Under the pieces are notes generated by a model. The model was not told the DNA's origin. It was given only the letters and a program-made list of their open reading frames with translations, and searched no databases. Positions 55,194 to 62,537 of a DNA stretch of 64,000 bases are shown here, piece after piece. Origin of the DNA: Pedococcus bigeumensis (GTDB lineage: Bacteria > Actinomycetota > Actinomycetes > Actinomycetales > Dermatophilaceae); contig NZ_RCZM01000001.1 in assembly GCF_006438965.1 (NCBI RefSeq), positions 373,097 through 437,096 on the forward strand, given 5' to 3'. Numbering within the stretch: the first letter of the stretch is position 1; every line of letters begins with the position of its first letter. Both the position numbers and the translations under genes were made by a program.

Positions 55194-56072
55194 ATGGACA
55201 CCCTGACGAGCGGTCTCGGTCTGCTGGAGTCACCACGGTGGTCGGGCAACGGCCTCTGGTTTGCCGACTGGACGGCCGGACAGATCCTGACGATCGGCGA
55301 CTCCGGTGAGCCGCAGCTCGTGGTCGAGCACCGGTCGCTGCCGCTGTGCTTCGACTTCCTCCCTGACGGCTCCCCGGTGCTCGTCTCGGGGCCGAGCAAC
55401 GCCCTGCTGCGGCTGGGCGCGGATGGCGGGCTGACGAGGTACGCCGATCTGTCGAAGCTTTCGCCCCACGGCTGCAACGACATCGTTGTCGACGGTCGCG
55501 GCAACACCTACGTCAACAACGGCAACGCCGACTTCGGCACGACGACTCCTCCGGGTGAGGTCGCTCCGGGGTTCGTGGCCCTCGTGACTCCTGATGGAGC
55601 GGCGCGGGTCGTCGCCGACGACCTCGCCTTCCCGAACGGCATGGCCGTGACTGCCGACAACCAGACCTTGGTGGTGGCTGACTCCTACCGCCACCAGCTC
55701 GTCGGCTTCGACATCGCACAGGACGGGACGCTGTCCGGCGGGCGGGTGTGGGCCGACCTCGGTGACGACGCCCCCGACGGCATCTGTCTCGATGCCGATG
55801 GAGCCGCGTGGTACGCGTCCGTCCCCGGTCAGCACTGCGTCCGCGTGGCCGAAGGAGGCGAGGTCCTCGCCAGGGTCGCCGTCGACCGTGGCGCGTTCGC
55901 CTGCATGCTCGGCGGCCCGGACCGCAGCACCCTGTTCGTCGTCGGAGCAACGTGGCCCGGCGCGCAGCACCTGATGACCCACACCGACTGGGACGGCACG
56001 GTGTGGTCCGCGCCTGCCCCGGCCGCCGGCGCCGGCTGGCCAGGCCCGATCCGCGAAGGCGCCCATGGCTGA
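55194..56072 (+). CDS. SMP-30/gluconolactonase-type beta-propeller protein
   Basis: A 292-residue protein of the SMP-30/GNL fold. LLESPRWSGNGLWFADWTAGQI carries the metal-binding Glu of the first blade. GCNDIVVDGRGNTYVNN, AFPNGMAVTADNQTLVVADSYRHQL and APDGICLDADGAAWYAS carry the Asn and Asp metal ligands of later blades. It likely hydrolyses a lactone using a divalent cation. ATG 55194 is preceded by GAGAGG. Its 3' end overlaps the arylamine acetyltransferase gene by 8 bases. Confidence 0.9.
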   Translation: MDTLTSGLGLLESPRWSGNGLWFADWTAGQILTIGDSGEPQLVVEHRSLPLCFDFLPDGSPVLVSGPSNALLRLGADGGLTRYADLSKLSPHGCNDIVVDGRGNTYVNNGNADFGTTTPPGEVAPGFVALVTPDGAARVVADDLAFPNGMAVTADNQTLVVADSYRHQLVGFDIAQDGTLSGGRVWADLGDDAPDGICLDADGAAWYASVPGQHCVRVAEGGEVLARVAVDRGAFACMLGGPDRSTLFVVGATWPGAQHLMTHTDWDGTVWSAPAPAAGAGWPGPIREGAHG

Positions 56073-56922
56073 CGTCGCCGCCCACGCGGCATACCTGGGG
56101 TGGTTGGGACTGGACCACGCACCCGAGCCGACGCTCGAGACGCTGCGGTTGCTGCATGCCCGCCACCTCCCGCGAATCCCCTACGAGAACCTCGGGATCA
56201 TGCTCGGCCGTCCGCCCTCGGTGGACCCGGACGACTGCGTGGACCGCGTCGGTGAGGTGGGGCGGCTGGGCTACTGCTTCCACCAGAACGCCGCGGCGGA
56301 GGTGTTGCTGCGCGGGCTGGGGTACGACGTGGAGCGTAGGCACGGCCAGGTCTGGACCGGCGACTCCGGGCCGGCTGCGGACGGCGACCTCAACCACCTC
56401 GTCCTCGTCGTGCGAATCCCGGGCGAAGGCGGCCGCTGGTGGTTCGACGTGGGGCTCGGCGACGGCTTCGCAGCACCGCTGGAGCTCATCGACGGTGACG
56501 TGACCGACCCGGCGGGCTTCGCCTACAGCCTCGACGAGGTCGTCGCCGATGGCTGGACGTTCCACCACGATCCGTCCGGCACGTTCACGGGCGTGCTGGT
56601 GACCAGCCGTCCGAGTGACGGTGCCGCGGTCGCCGCAGCCCACCGCCACCTGTCGACTTCTCCGGACTCGGGGTTCGTGCGGCGGTTCGTCGCGCAACGA
56701 CGGGACGCGACCGCCATCGACACCGTGCGTGGCTGCCTGCTCACACGCACGGACCCCAGCACGCAGACCGAGCGAGAGCTGCTCACCTTCGACGACTGGC
56801 GGGCAGCGCTGGTCGACGTGGTGGGGCTGCCGCTCGACGACGTCGCACAGGAGGACCTGCGCGGGCTGTTCGACCGGATGCTCACCGACCACCGTGCGTG
56901 GGTGGCGGCCGGACGACCCTGA
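56065..56922 (+). CDS. nat: Arylamine N-acetyltransferase (NAT)
   Basis: A 285-residue NAT-family enzyme that moves an acetyl group from acetyl-CoA to arylamines or related amines. The catalytic triad is visible: Cys71 in RLGYCFHQN, His111 in GDLNHLVLVV and Asp128 in WWFDVGLGDG. The first helix RIPYENLGIMLGR is family-typical. The usual RGGYCFEQN reads RLGYCFHQN here, a small variation. Overlap with the SMP-30 gene suggests a shared transcript. Confidence 0.92.
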   Translation: MADVAAHAAYLGWLGLDHAPEPTLETLRLLHARHLPRIPYENLGIMLGRPPSVDPDDCVDRVGEVGRLGYCFHQNAAAEVLLRGLGYDVERRHGQVWTGDSGPAADGDLNHLVLVVRIPGEGGRWWFDVGLGDGFAAPLELIDGDVTDPAGFAYSLDEVVADGWTFHHDPSGTFTGVLVTSRPSDGAAVAAAHRHLSTSPDSGFVRRFVAQRRDATAIDTVRGCLLTRTDPSTQTERELLTFDDWRAALVDVVGLPLDDVAQEDLRGLFDRMLTDHRAWVAAGRP

Positions 56923-57053
56923 CCACGGGCTCGTGGTGATGCCACGTCCGAGGTATGCCGGGCAGCGCGGGCCCGCGCCAGGTCACGCGGGCAGCGCGTC
57001 CAGCCGGTGACAAGGGGGCGCGCGGATGGCGGCCGGTCCGCGAGGATCACGCC

Positions 57054-57773
57054 ATGCAGATCCTCGTGGTGTCGGACCTGCACTACCGGCTGCCTCACTA
57101 CGACTGGCTGGTGGAGGCGGCCTCCGGCGTGGACGTGGTCGCCGTGGTCGGTGACCTGGCCGATGTCGTCAGCCCGGTGCCGCACTCGGTGCAGACGGTC
57201 GTGCTGGCCAGGTACCTCGAGCTCCTCGCGGCCCGCGGAGTCGTCCTCGTAGCGTCCGGCAACCACGACCTCGACGGACCCGGCGCGCACGGGGAACAGA
57301 TGGCGTCCTGGCTGCGGCTGCCCCAACCCGAGTCGGTGCACGTCGACGGCGCCAGCGTGGACATCGGCGACACGCGGTTCACCGTGTGCCCCTGGTGGGA
57401 CGGCCCCGTGACGCGCGACGAGGTGGCCGCGCAGCTGGCCGCCGCTGCGGTCGACCGTCCGGCCCGCTGGGTCTGGCTCTACCACGCCCCGCCGGCCGGG
57501 ACACCGCTGTGCTTCGACGGCCGCCGCACCTTTCCTGACCAGGAGCTCGCCGACTGGATCGCCCAGCACGGTCCGGACATCGTGCTCTGCGGGCACATCC
57601 ACCAGGCGCCGTGGGCCAACGGCGGCTCGTGGCACGCGCGCCTGGGCGACACGTGGGTCTTCAACGCCGGCAAGCAGATCGGCAAGGTGCCACCGCACAT
57701 CACCCTCGACACCGACGCCGGGACGGCGGACTGGTTCGGCGTCTTCGACTCAGAGCAGCTCAGCCTCGCCTGA
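57054..57773 (+). CDS. Metallophosphoesterase
   Basis: A 239-residue calcineurin-like phosphoesterase with the binuclear metal motifs in order: SDLHY (Asp8-x-His10), GDLAD (about 38), GNHDLD (about 77), YHAPPAG (about 142) and GHIHQA (about 180). Substrate not evident. ATG 57054 has GAGGAT upstream. The last 24 bases overlap the 3' end of the convergent cNMP-binding gene. Confidence 0.88.
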   Translation: MQILVVSDLHYRLPHYDWLVEAASGVDVVAVVGDLADVVSPVPHSVQTVVLARYLELLAARGVVLVASGNHDLDGPGAHGEQMASWLRLPQPESVHVDGASVDIGDTRFTVCPWWDGPVTRDEVAAQLAAAAVDRPARWVWLYHAPPAGTPLCFDGRRTFPDQELADWIAQHGPDIVLCGHIHQAPWANGGSWHARLGDTWVFNAGKQIGKVPPHITLDTDAGTADWFGVFDSEQLSLA

Positions 57774-58316
57774 CGGGTGCTCATGGTGACCCTCGTGGTC
57801 GCCCTGGTCGCCGTCGTGGTCACCCTCGGGGTCGCGCGCCGAACCGGTGCGGGCCGGCGGGCCCTGGTGGTGCAGGAGGACGTCGAGGATCTGGTCGACC
57901 AGCCCGAGGTGCCCGGCGGCACCGGCGAACTGCTTCTTGACGTCGACCAGGTAGTGCGTCATCCCGTCGAGCCGCGCGGCCGTCGTCCGCAGGACGGTGA
58001 GAGCTGCCCCGGGCTGCTCGGTCAGGAAGGCCAGTGGGTCGTCGACGACGTGCACCACGACGTCCTCGACTGCTCGGACCGTCGCGGTCGCGGCACGGTC
58101 CAGGACCGCCGACATCTCCCCGAAGACGGCGCCGGGGGTGTCGATGCGGGCGAACCGCACCCCGTCGTGCTCGACCACGACCGAGCCGGAGACGAGCACC
58201 AGCATCCGCCCGGCCGGAGAGCCCTCTGCGATGAGCACGTCGCCCGCCCGCACGGACTCCGTGGGCAGGTCGGCGCTGAACGCCAGCAGGTCGGTCACGA
58301 CCCCAGTGTCGGGCAC
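57750..58316 (-). CDS. Cyclic nucleotide-binding domain protein
   Basis: A 188-residue stand-alone cNMP-binding (Crp-like sensor) domain without a DNA-binding helix-turn-helix. VRAGDVLIAEGSPAGRMLVLVSGSVVVEHDGVRFARID and GAVFGEMSAVLDRAATATVRA contain the phosphate-binding cassette (GEMSAV...RAATA). A helix (AALTVLRTTAARLDGMTHYLVDVKK) follows, then an odd tail rich in His, Asp and Gly (PEGDHDGDQGDHEGHHEHPSG) that could bind metal. GTG 58316 or GTG 58298 may start it. Confidence 0.82.
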   Translation of the reverse strand: MPDTGVVTDLLAFSADLPTESVRAGDVLIAEGSPAGRMLVLVSGSVVVEHDGVRFARIDTPGAVFGEMSAVLDRAATATVRAVEDVVVHVVDDPLAFLTEQPGAALTVLRTTAARLDGMTHYLVDVKKQFAGAAGHLGLVDQILDVLLHHQGPPARTGSARDPEGDHDGDQGDHEGHHEHPSGEAELL

Positions 58317-58387
58317 GATCCCGGAGCCGGACAGGTGCCGCCCACCCGTCGAACAGGGCCGCCCTGACCCGCGATTAGGCTGCCTGC

Positions 58388-59881
58388 GTGCCCACCCTCA
58401 ACGAGGTGCTCCAGTCGGCGACCGACCTTGCGCCCGCCGAGGTCGAGTGGTTGCAGCTGCTCGTCGGTGACTGGCAGCTCATCTCCGACCTGTCGTTCGC
58501 GGACCTCGTGCTGTGGGTGCCGGGCGGCATCGAAGGGTGGCTCGCAGTCGCCCACGTGCGCCCGACGACCGGGCAGATGGTCTTCTTCGAGGACGTCGTC
58601 GGCCGGCGCACCCACCGGGGCCGTCAGTCATTGCTGGACCAGGCCTACCTCGACCAGCGGATCGTGCGCGAGAAGGACCCGATCTTCCGCGACGACATGC
58701 CGGTCCGCGAGGAAGCCATCCCCGTCGTCCGCGGCGGCCGCGCGCTCGCGGTGATCACGCGGCACACCAACCTGGCGGCGATGCGGACACCGAGCCGGCT
58801 GGAGCTGACCTACCAGGCGCTCGCCGACGCGTTGGCCCGGATGATCGCGGCGGGGGAGTTCCCCAACCTGTCCGCGCCCACCGGGCAGCGCCGCGGTGCG
58901 CCGCGGGTGGGTGACGGCGTGATCCGGCTGGATGTCAACGGGATCGTGTCCTACGCCAGCCCCAACGCACTCTCGGCGGTGCACCGTCTCGGGCACGTCG
59001 GCGACGTCATCGGCGAGCTGCTGGCCCGGGTGGTCGCCGACCTGCTGCGCGACGAGTCGCCGGTCGACGAGTCGCTCGCGGTCGTCGTCACCGGACGGGC
59101 GCCGTGGCGCACCGAGGTCACCTCCCGCGGGGCGAGCGTGTCGATGCGCGCGATCCCGCTGACCGAGGGCGGCAACCGGGTGGGCGCGCTGCTGCTGCTG
59201 CGCGACGTGTCCGAGCTGCGTCGGCGGGAGCTCGAGCTGCTCACCAAGGACGCGACGATCCGCGAGATCCACCACCGGGTGAAGAACAACCTGCAGACCG
59301 TCGCCGCCCTGCTGAGGCTGCAGGCTCGGCGGCTGCCCGAGGGGGAGGCCGGGCGAGTTGCTCTCGAGGAGGCCGTGCGGCGCGTGGGGGTGATCGCGCT
59401 CGTGCACGAGACCCTGAGCGCGGGGTTCGACGAGACGGTGGACTTCGACGACGTCGCGGTGCGCGGGCTCCAGGCCATCACCGAGGTGGCCAAGGTCGAG
59501 CACCCGATCGCGTCGGGGATCACGGGGTCGTTCGGCACGCTGCGCGCCGAGGACGCGACTGCGCTCGCGATGGTGATGTCCGAGCTGGTCCAGAATGCCG
59601 TCGAGCACGGCCTCGCCGAGACCGGCGGCGGCACCGTCGCCGTGGACGCGCAGCGCTCGACCGACGACCGCGGTGACGAGCTGCTCACGGTGACGATCAC
59701 CGACGACGGGGCGGGTCTGCCCAGCGACTTCCGGCCGGGCGGATCCGGGCTCGGCACCCAGATCGTGCAGTCGCTGATCCAGGACCTGCGGGGTCGGATC
59801 ACCTGGGAGGCAGCAAAGCCGCACGGGACGCGGGTGCGTTTCATCGCGCGGCTTCGGCCACTGGGGAGGGAGTCCGCCTAG
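58388..59881 (+). CDS. pdtaS: Sensor histidine kinase PdtaS
   Basis: A 497-residue soluble kinase, ortholog of mycobacterial PdtaS, which signals to the ANTAR-type RNA-binding regulator PdtaR. A GAF-like N-terminal domain (1 to about 150) and PAS domain (about 170-280) precede HisKA_2 with REIHHRVKNNLQT (phospho-His at about 295-296). The HATPase N-box is VQNAVEHGLAE, with DDGAGLP and GLGTQIV. No TM. In M. tuberculosis pdtaS lies beside whiB1, and the same holds here; no pdtaR is in the window. Confidence 0.93.
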   Translation: MPTLNEVLQSATDLAPAEVEWLQLLVGDWQLISDLSFADLVLWVPGGIEGWLAVAHVRPTTGQMVFFEDVVGRRTHRGRQSLLDQAYLDQRIVREKDPIFRDDMPVREEAIPVVRGGRALAVITRHTNLAAMRTPSRLELTYQALADALARMIAAGEFPNLSAPTGQRRGAPRVGDGVIRLDVNGIVSYASPNALSAVHRLGHVGDVIGELLARVVADLLRDESPVDESLAVVVTGRAPWRTEVTSRGASVSMRAIPLTEGGNRVGALLLLRDVSELRRRELELLTKDATIREIHHRVKNNLQTVAALLRLQARRLPEGEAGRVALEEAVRRVGVIALVHETLSAGFDETVDFDDVAVRGLQAITEVAKVEHPIASGITGSFGTLRAEDATALAMVMSELVQNAVEHGLAETGGGTVAVDAQRSTDDRGDELLTVTITDDGAGLPSDFRPGGSGLGTQIVQSLIQDLRGRITWEAAKPHGTRVRFIARLRPLGRESA

Positions 59882-59925
59882 GCGGTCCCGCTGCGTCTTG
59901 ACTTGTGGTGGTGGAGCTGTGCGTT

Positions 59926-59952
59926 CGCGGACCGGGGTCGACCCGGTCCGCG
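59926..59952. terminator. Bidirectional terminator between pdtaS and whiB1
   Basis: CGCGGACCGGG (59926-59936) and CCCGGTCCGCG (59942-59952) make a perfect 11-bp stem with loop GTCGA between the convergent genes. Confidence 0.85.
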
Positions 59953-59963
59953 GGGAAGATCGG

Positions 59964-60212
59964 TCAGCCGGCGCGACGGGCGCGGGCGTTCCTGCGCTTG
60001 AGGGCGCGACGCTCATCCTCGGACATGCCACCCCAGACGCCGGCGTCCTGGCCGGACTCGATTGCCCACTTGAGGCACACGTCGACAACGGGGCACCGTC
60101 GACAGACAACTTTTGCCTCCTCGATCTGGAGGATGGCCGGGCCGGTGTTCCCAATGGGGAAGAACAGCTCGGGGTCCTCGTCGAGGCAGGCAGCGCGGTC
60201 GCGCCAGTCCAT
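59964..60212 (-). CDS. whiB1: WhiB1, iron-sulfur transcription factor
   Basis: An 82-residue WhiB-family protein with all four cluster cysteines: Cys9, Cys37, Cys40 and Cys46 (AACLDED, VVCRRCPVVDVC). The GVWGG turn and basic C-terminal tail (RRALKRRNARARRAG) bind DNA. WhiB1 holds a nitric-oxide-sensitive [4Fe-4S] cluster and partners the principal sigma factor; it is essential in M. tuberculosis. ATG 60212 has AAGGAGC nine bases upstream. The neighbourhood (pdtaS) supports orthology to WhiB1 rather than other WhiBs. Confidence 0.95.
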   Translation of the reverse strand: MDWRDRAACLDEDPELFFPIGNTGPAILQIEEAKVVCRRCPVVDVCLKWAIESGQDAGVWGGMSEDERRALKRRNARARRAG

Positions 60213-60575
60213 GAAGATCGTGCTCCTTGCGGTGACAGGGGGAATTGCATCCGAGCTCTGCGGGTCCAGGGATTGGGGACCTCGCGGCACGGACGCGTCA
60301 TTGCGGGGGTGTGCAGGGTCGAGCACCTGAGAGTCAGGGCCGACCGTTGAGCCTAGCCGTACCCATTTCCACACAGGATGAAACACGTGCGCACCCATTT
60401 TGGTGGGGTGGACGCACTTCTGCCAACGGGTTGCGTCGGCTTTCTGTTCCAGCCTCACAGATCTGGGCCGGAATCGGACTGCTGAGCACAAGATATCCGA
60501 CAGGTAACAGTGAGGTGTTGGTCACATGTCGGACAGGGCAGCCACAATCCCGCCTGTGGCGCGTCCAAATCCCGG
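60213..60575. promoter_or_regulatory. whiB1 upstream region
   Basis: 363 bases without a gene. It must hold the whiB1 promoter (reverse strand). A perfect 7-bp inverted repeat TCCGACA (60496-60502) / TGTCGGA (60527-60533) encloses GTGA-N8-TCAC (60510-60525), which resembles a CRP site but has N8 instead of N6. CRP regulates whiB1 in mycobacteria, so the likeness is worth noting but is not a clear site. No tRNA or ORF is convincing here. Confidence 0.45.
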
Positions 60576-61454
60576 TCATCCTTGGCCGACCAGCCGGTTG
60601 ACCACACCCACATTCGCCATGAAGCTCGCCAGGTCGGTCTCTCCCTCGCGGGGCTGGAGGAGCACGCAGGTCGCTCCGGCCGTGAAGAACGGTGCGATGG
60701 CCGCCGCCACGTCTGCCGTTTCGCCGACGACCATGAGGGCGGGATCCGCAGAACCGGTCCAGCGAACCAGGTCACCCGCGAGCTGCGCCCGCGCGGCGTC
60801 CCCGCCGAAGGCCGCGGAGACGAAGACGACGAGCTCGTGCGCCTCGTCTCTCCCCGCGGCAGCGCGGCCTTCGAGTGCGAGCTCACGGGTGCGGGCAACG
60901 CGGTCCGGGTTGCTGCCGCCGGGCAGCACGGTGCCGTCGCCGACTTCGCCGGTGAGCCGCACGGTCTTGGGTCCCTCTCCCGCGACCATGACCGCAGGTG
61001 CTGTCGCCGGTGGCCAGTCCAGCCGGACCCGGTCGAGCGAGACGTAGCGGCCTGTCGTGCTGACCTCGTCGCCGGCGAGCAACGACCGCAGCGCCGGCAC
61101 GTACTCGTGCATCAGGGTGAGCGGCGAGGCGACGCGCGCGCCGACCTGCTCCATCCACGGAACCACCCCGTGCCCGACGCCCGGGATCAGCCGCCCGGGG
61201 AAGAGCCGCTCGACGGTCGCGATCTCCATCGCGGTGAGCGCGACGTTGCGCAGCGGCATGGGCGCCACTCCGATGCCCACCCGCAGGCGGGTCGTCCAGG
61301 CCAGGACGGCGGACGCCGTGGCGAAAGCCGACTCGCGGAAGCAGTCCTCCCAGAGCCAGAGCTCAGGAAGACCTGCCTCGTCGGCGGCTCGCGCGGCGTC
61401 GCGCAGCGCCTCCGGCGGAGAGTAGGGGGTGAAGATTGCCCCGACGCGTCCCAT
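60576..61454 (-). CDS. LLM-class flavin-dependent oxidoreductase
   Basis: A 292-residue luciferase-like monooxygenase/F420- or FMN-dependent oxidoreductase. Landmarks: GAIFTPYSPPEALRDAARAADEAGLPELWLWED at the start, TTRLRVGIGVAPMPLRNVALTAMEIATVERLFPGRLIPGVGHG (cofactor face), and APAVMVAGEGPKTVRLTGEVGDGTVLPGG. The F420-binding branch is common in actinobacteria, but the cofactor cannot be settled from sequence. ATG 61454. It precedes (reverse strand) the whiB1 region and is divergent from the small membrane protein. Confidence 0.85.
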   Translation of the reverse strand: MGRVGAIFTPYSPPEALRDAARAADEAGLPELWLWEDCFRESAFATASAVLAWTTRLRVGIGVAPMPLRNVALTAMEIATVERLFPGRLIPGVGHGVVPWMEQVGARVASPLTLMHEYVPALRSLLAGDEVSTTGRYVSLDRVRLDWPPATAPAVMVAGEGPKTVRLTGEVGDGTVLPGGSNPDRVARTRELALEGRAAAGRDEAHELVVFVSAAFGGDAARAQLAGDLVRWTGSADPALMVVGETADVAAAIAPFFTAGATCVLLQPREGETDLASFMANVGVVNRLVGQG

Positions 61455-61607
61455 CCGAGCACTCTGGCACGCGCCGCCGACAGGCGACCATCCGCGCCGT
61501 GGTCCGGAGCGCTCGTCCGGGCCATGCCGCGCAGGACCGATCCGCCGCGACTGCCTCGCCGGTATGCCGTGTGCGCGACATCCGTGCGCGGCCCTAGCCT
61601 GAGGCAC

Positions 61608-62015
61608 GTGACCAGTCCGGCCCCCGCTCCGTCCCGCCCGCGCGACCTCTTTAGATCAGTGGCGGCAGGGGTCTGCGGCCTGCAGGTCCTGGCGCTGCTG
61701 GGGTTCGTCGTGTTCTACCTGTGGGAGCTGACCCAGGACTCCGCCGACGATGTTGCCCGGGTGGTCATGTCCGCATTGCTGATCGCCGTCTTCGCCGTCG
61801 GCATCGGCGCGCTGGCGCGCGGCTGGCTGCGTGGCGACAACTGGCCCAACACCCCGACCGTGGTCTGGAACCTGCTGCTCGTCCCCGTCGGCTGGAGCCT
61901 GGTGCAGGGCGATCACGGCGTGGTGGGTGCGCTCGTCATCCTCGTGGCCGTCGTCGGAATCGTGGCGGCGATCCGCGCCGACACCACGGACACCGAGGAC
62001 GTCTCACCCGAGTGA
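61608..62015 (+). CDS. Small integral membrane protein
   Basis: A 135-residue protein with four TM segments (VAAGVCGLQVLALLGFVVFYLW, VMSALLIAVFAVGIGALA, TVVWNLLLVPVGWSLVQ, GVVGALVILVAVVGIVAA), short polar ends and an acidic C-terminus (TTDTEDVSPE). M. tuberculosis has a similar small membrane protein in this neighbourhood, near whiB1. No function is known. GTG 61608 is the only plausible start. Confidence 0.7.
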   Translation: MTSPAPAPSRPRDLFRSVAAGVCGLQVLALLGFVVFYLWELTQDSADDVARVVMSALLIAVFAVGIGALARGWLRGDNWPNTPTVVWNLLLVPVGWSLVQGDHGVVGALVILVAVVGIVAAIRADTTDTEDVSPE

Positions 62016-62039
62016 GGCGGCCTGGCCCTGGGGTCGCGC

Positions 62040-62087
62040 CCGGTTGAAGGATCCTGTGGGCCATGACCCGCGAAATGCTTCAACCGG
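62040..62087. terminator. Inverted repeat between convergent genes
   Basis: CCGGTTGAAG (62040-62049) and CTTCAACCGG (62078-62087) form a perfect 10-bp stem with a 28-base loop. It lies between two converging genes and may end both transcripts. Confidence 0.45.
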
Positions 62088-62123
62088 CGGCGTGGTGCGG
62101 CCCTTGCCGGACCAAGGTCTGCG

Positions 62124-62537
62124 TCAGGCAGCGTCAGCGGCGGGAGTGATCCGCAGCATGACGCGCTGCGGTGCGCCGCGGCGGAGCAGCCGCTCGACAC
62201 CCATGACGATGCGGTACTCGAGTCCGTACTTGGCGCCCATCACCTCGCCCAACCGAGCCGTCGCCCCGAATCCCTCGACAACCTCAGCCACTCCCGCGAC
62301 CGGGGGGACAGACGTGTTGACGGTGCCGCGACGGCTGGACGGCCGGAGCTCGATCCGCTCGTCGTTGCGCAGCCGCTTCACCTTGCCGCTCCCGCTCGGA
62401 GTGGTCACGACCAGCGAGTCACCGTCCCGGCCAACCCACACGGTGGTGGGCACACCCACGCCCGACTTGCGGAAGGTGGTGAGGGAGACGAACTTCTCTT
62501 CGCCGAGGGAGGCCAGGTCAGGGGTGAGGGTCACCAC
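62124..62537 (-). CDS. PPOX-class F420-dependent oxidoreductase
   Basis: A 137-residue split-barrel flavin/deazaflavin oxidoreductase of the PPOX-class F420-dependent family. Landmarks: KFVSLTTFRKSGVGVPTTVWVGRDGDSLVVTT, KVKRLRNDERIELRPSSRRG, GATARLGEVMGAKYGLEYRIVMG. Such proteins bind F420 or FMN and reduce varied substrates. GTG 62537 start overlaps the stop of the upstream FtsK/EccC-like gene by seven bases, so the two are co-transcribed. Confidence 0.85.
   Translation of the reverse strand: MVTLTPDLASLGEEKFVSLTTFRKSGVGVPTTVWVGRDGDSLVVTTPSGSGKVKRLRNDERIELRPSSRRGTVNTSVPPVAGVAEVVEGFGATARLGEVMGAKYGLEYRIVMGVERLLRRGAPQRVMLRITPAADAA

Noticed and set aside
60213-60575. A tRNA or small RNA gene in the whiB1 upstream gap
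   Set aside because: No cloverleaf-like arrangement or T-loop GGTTCGAATC motif could be found.
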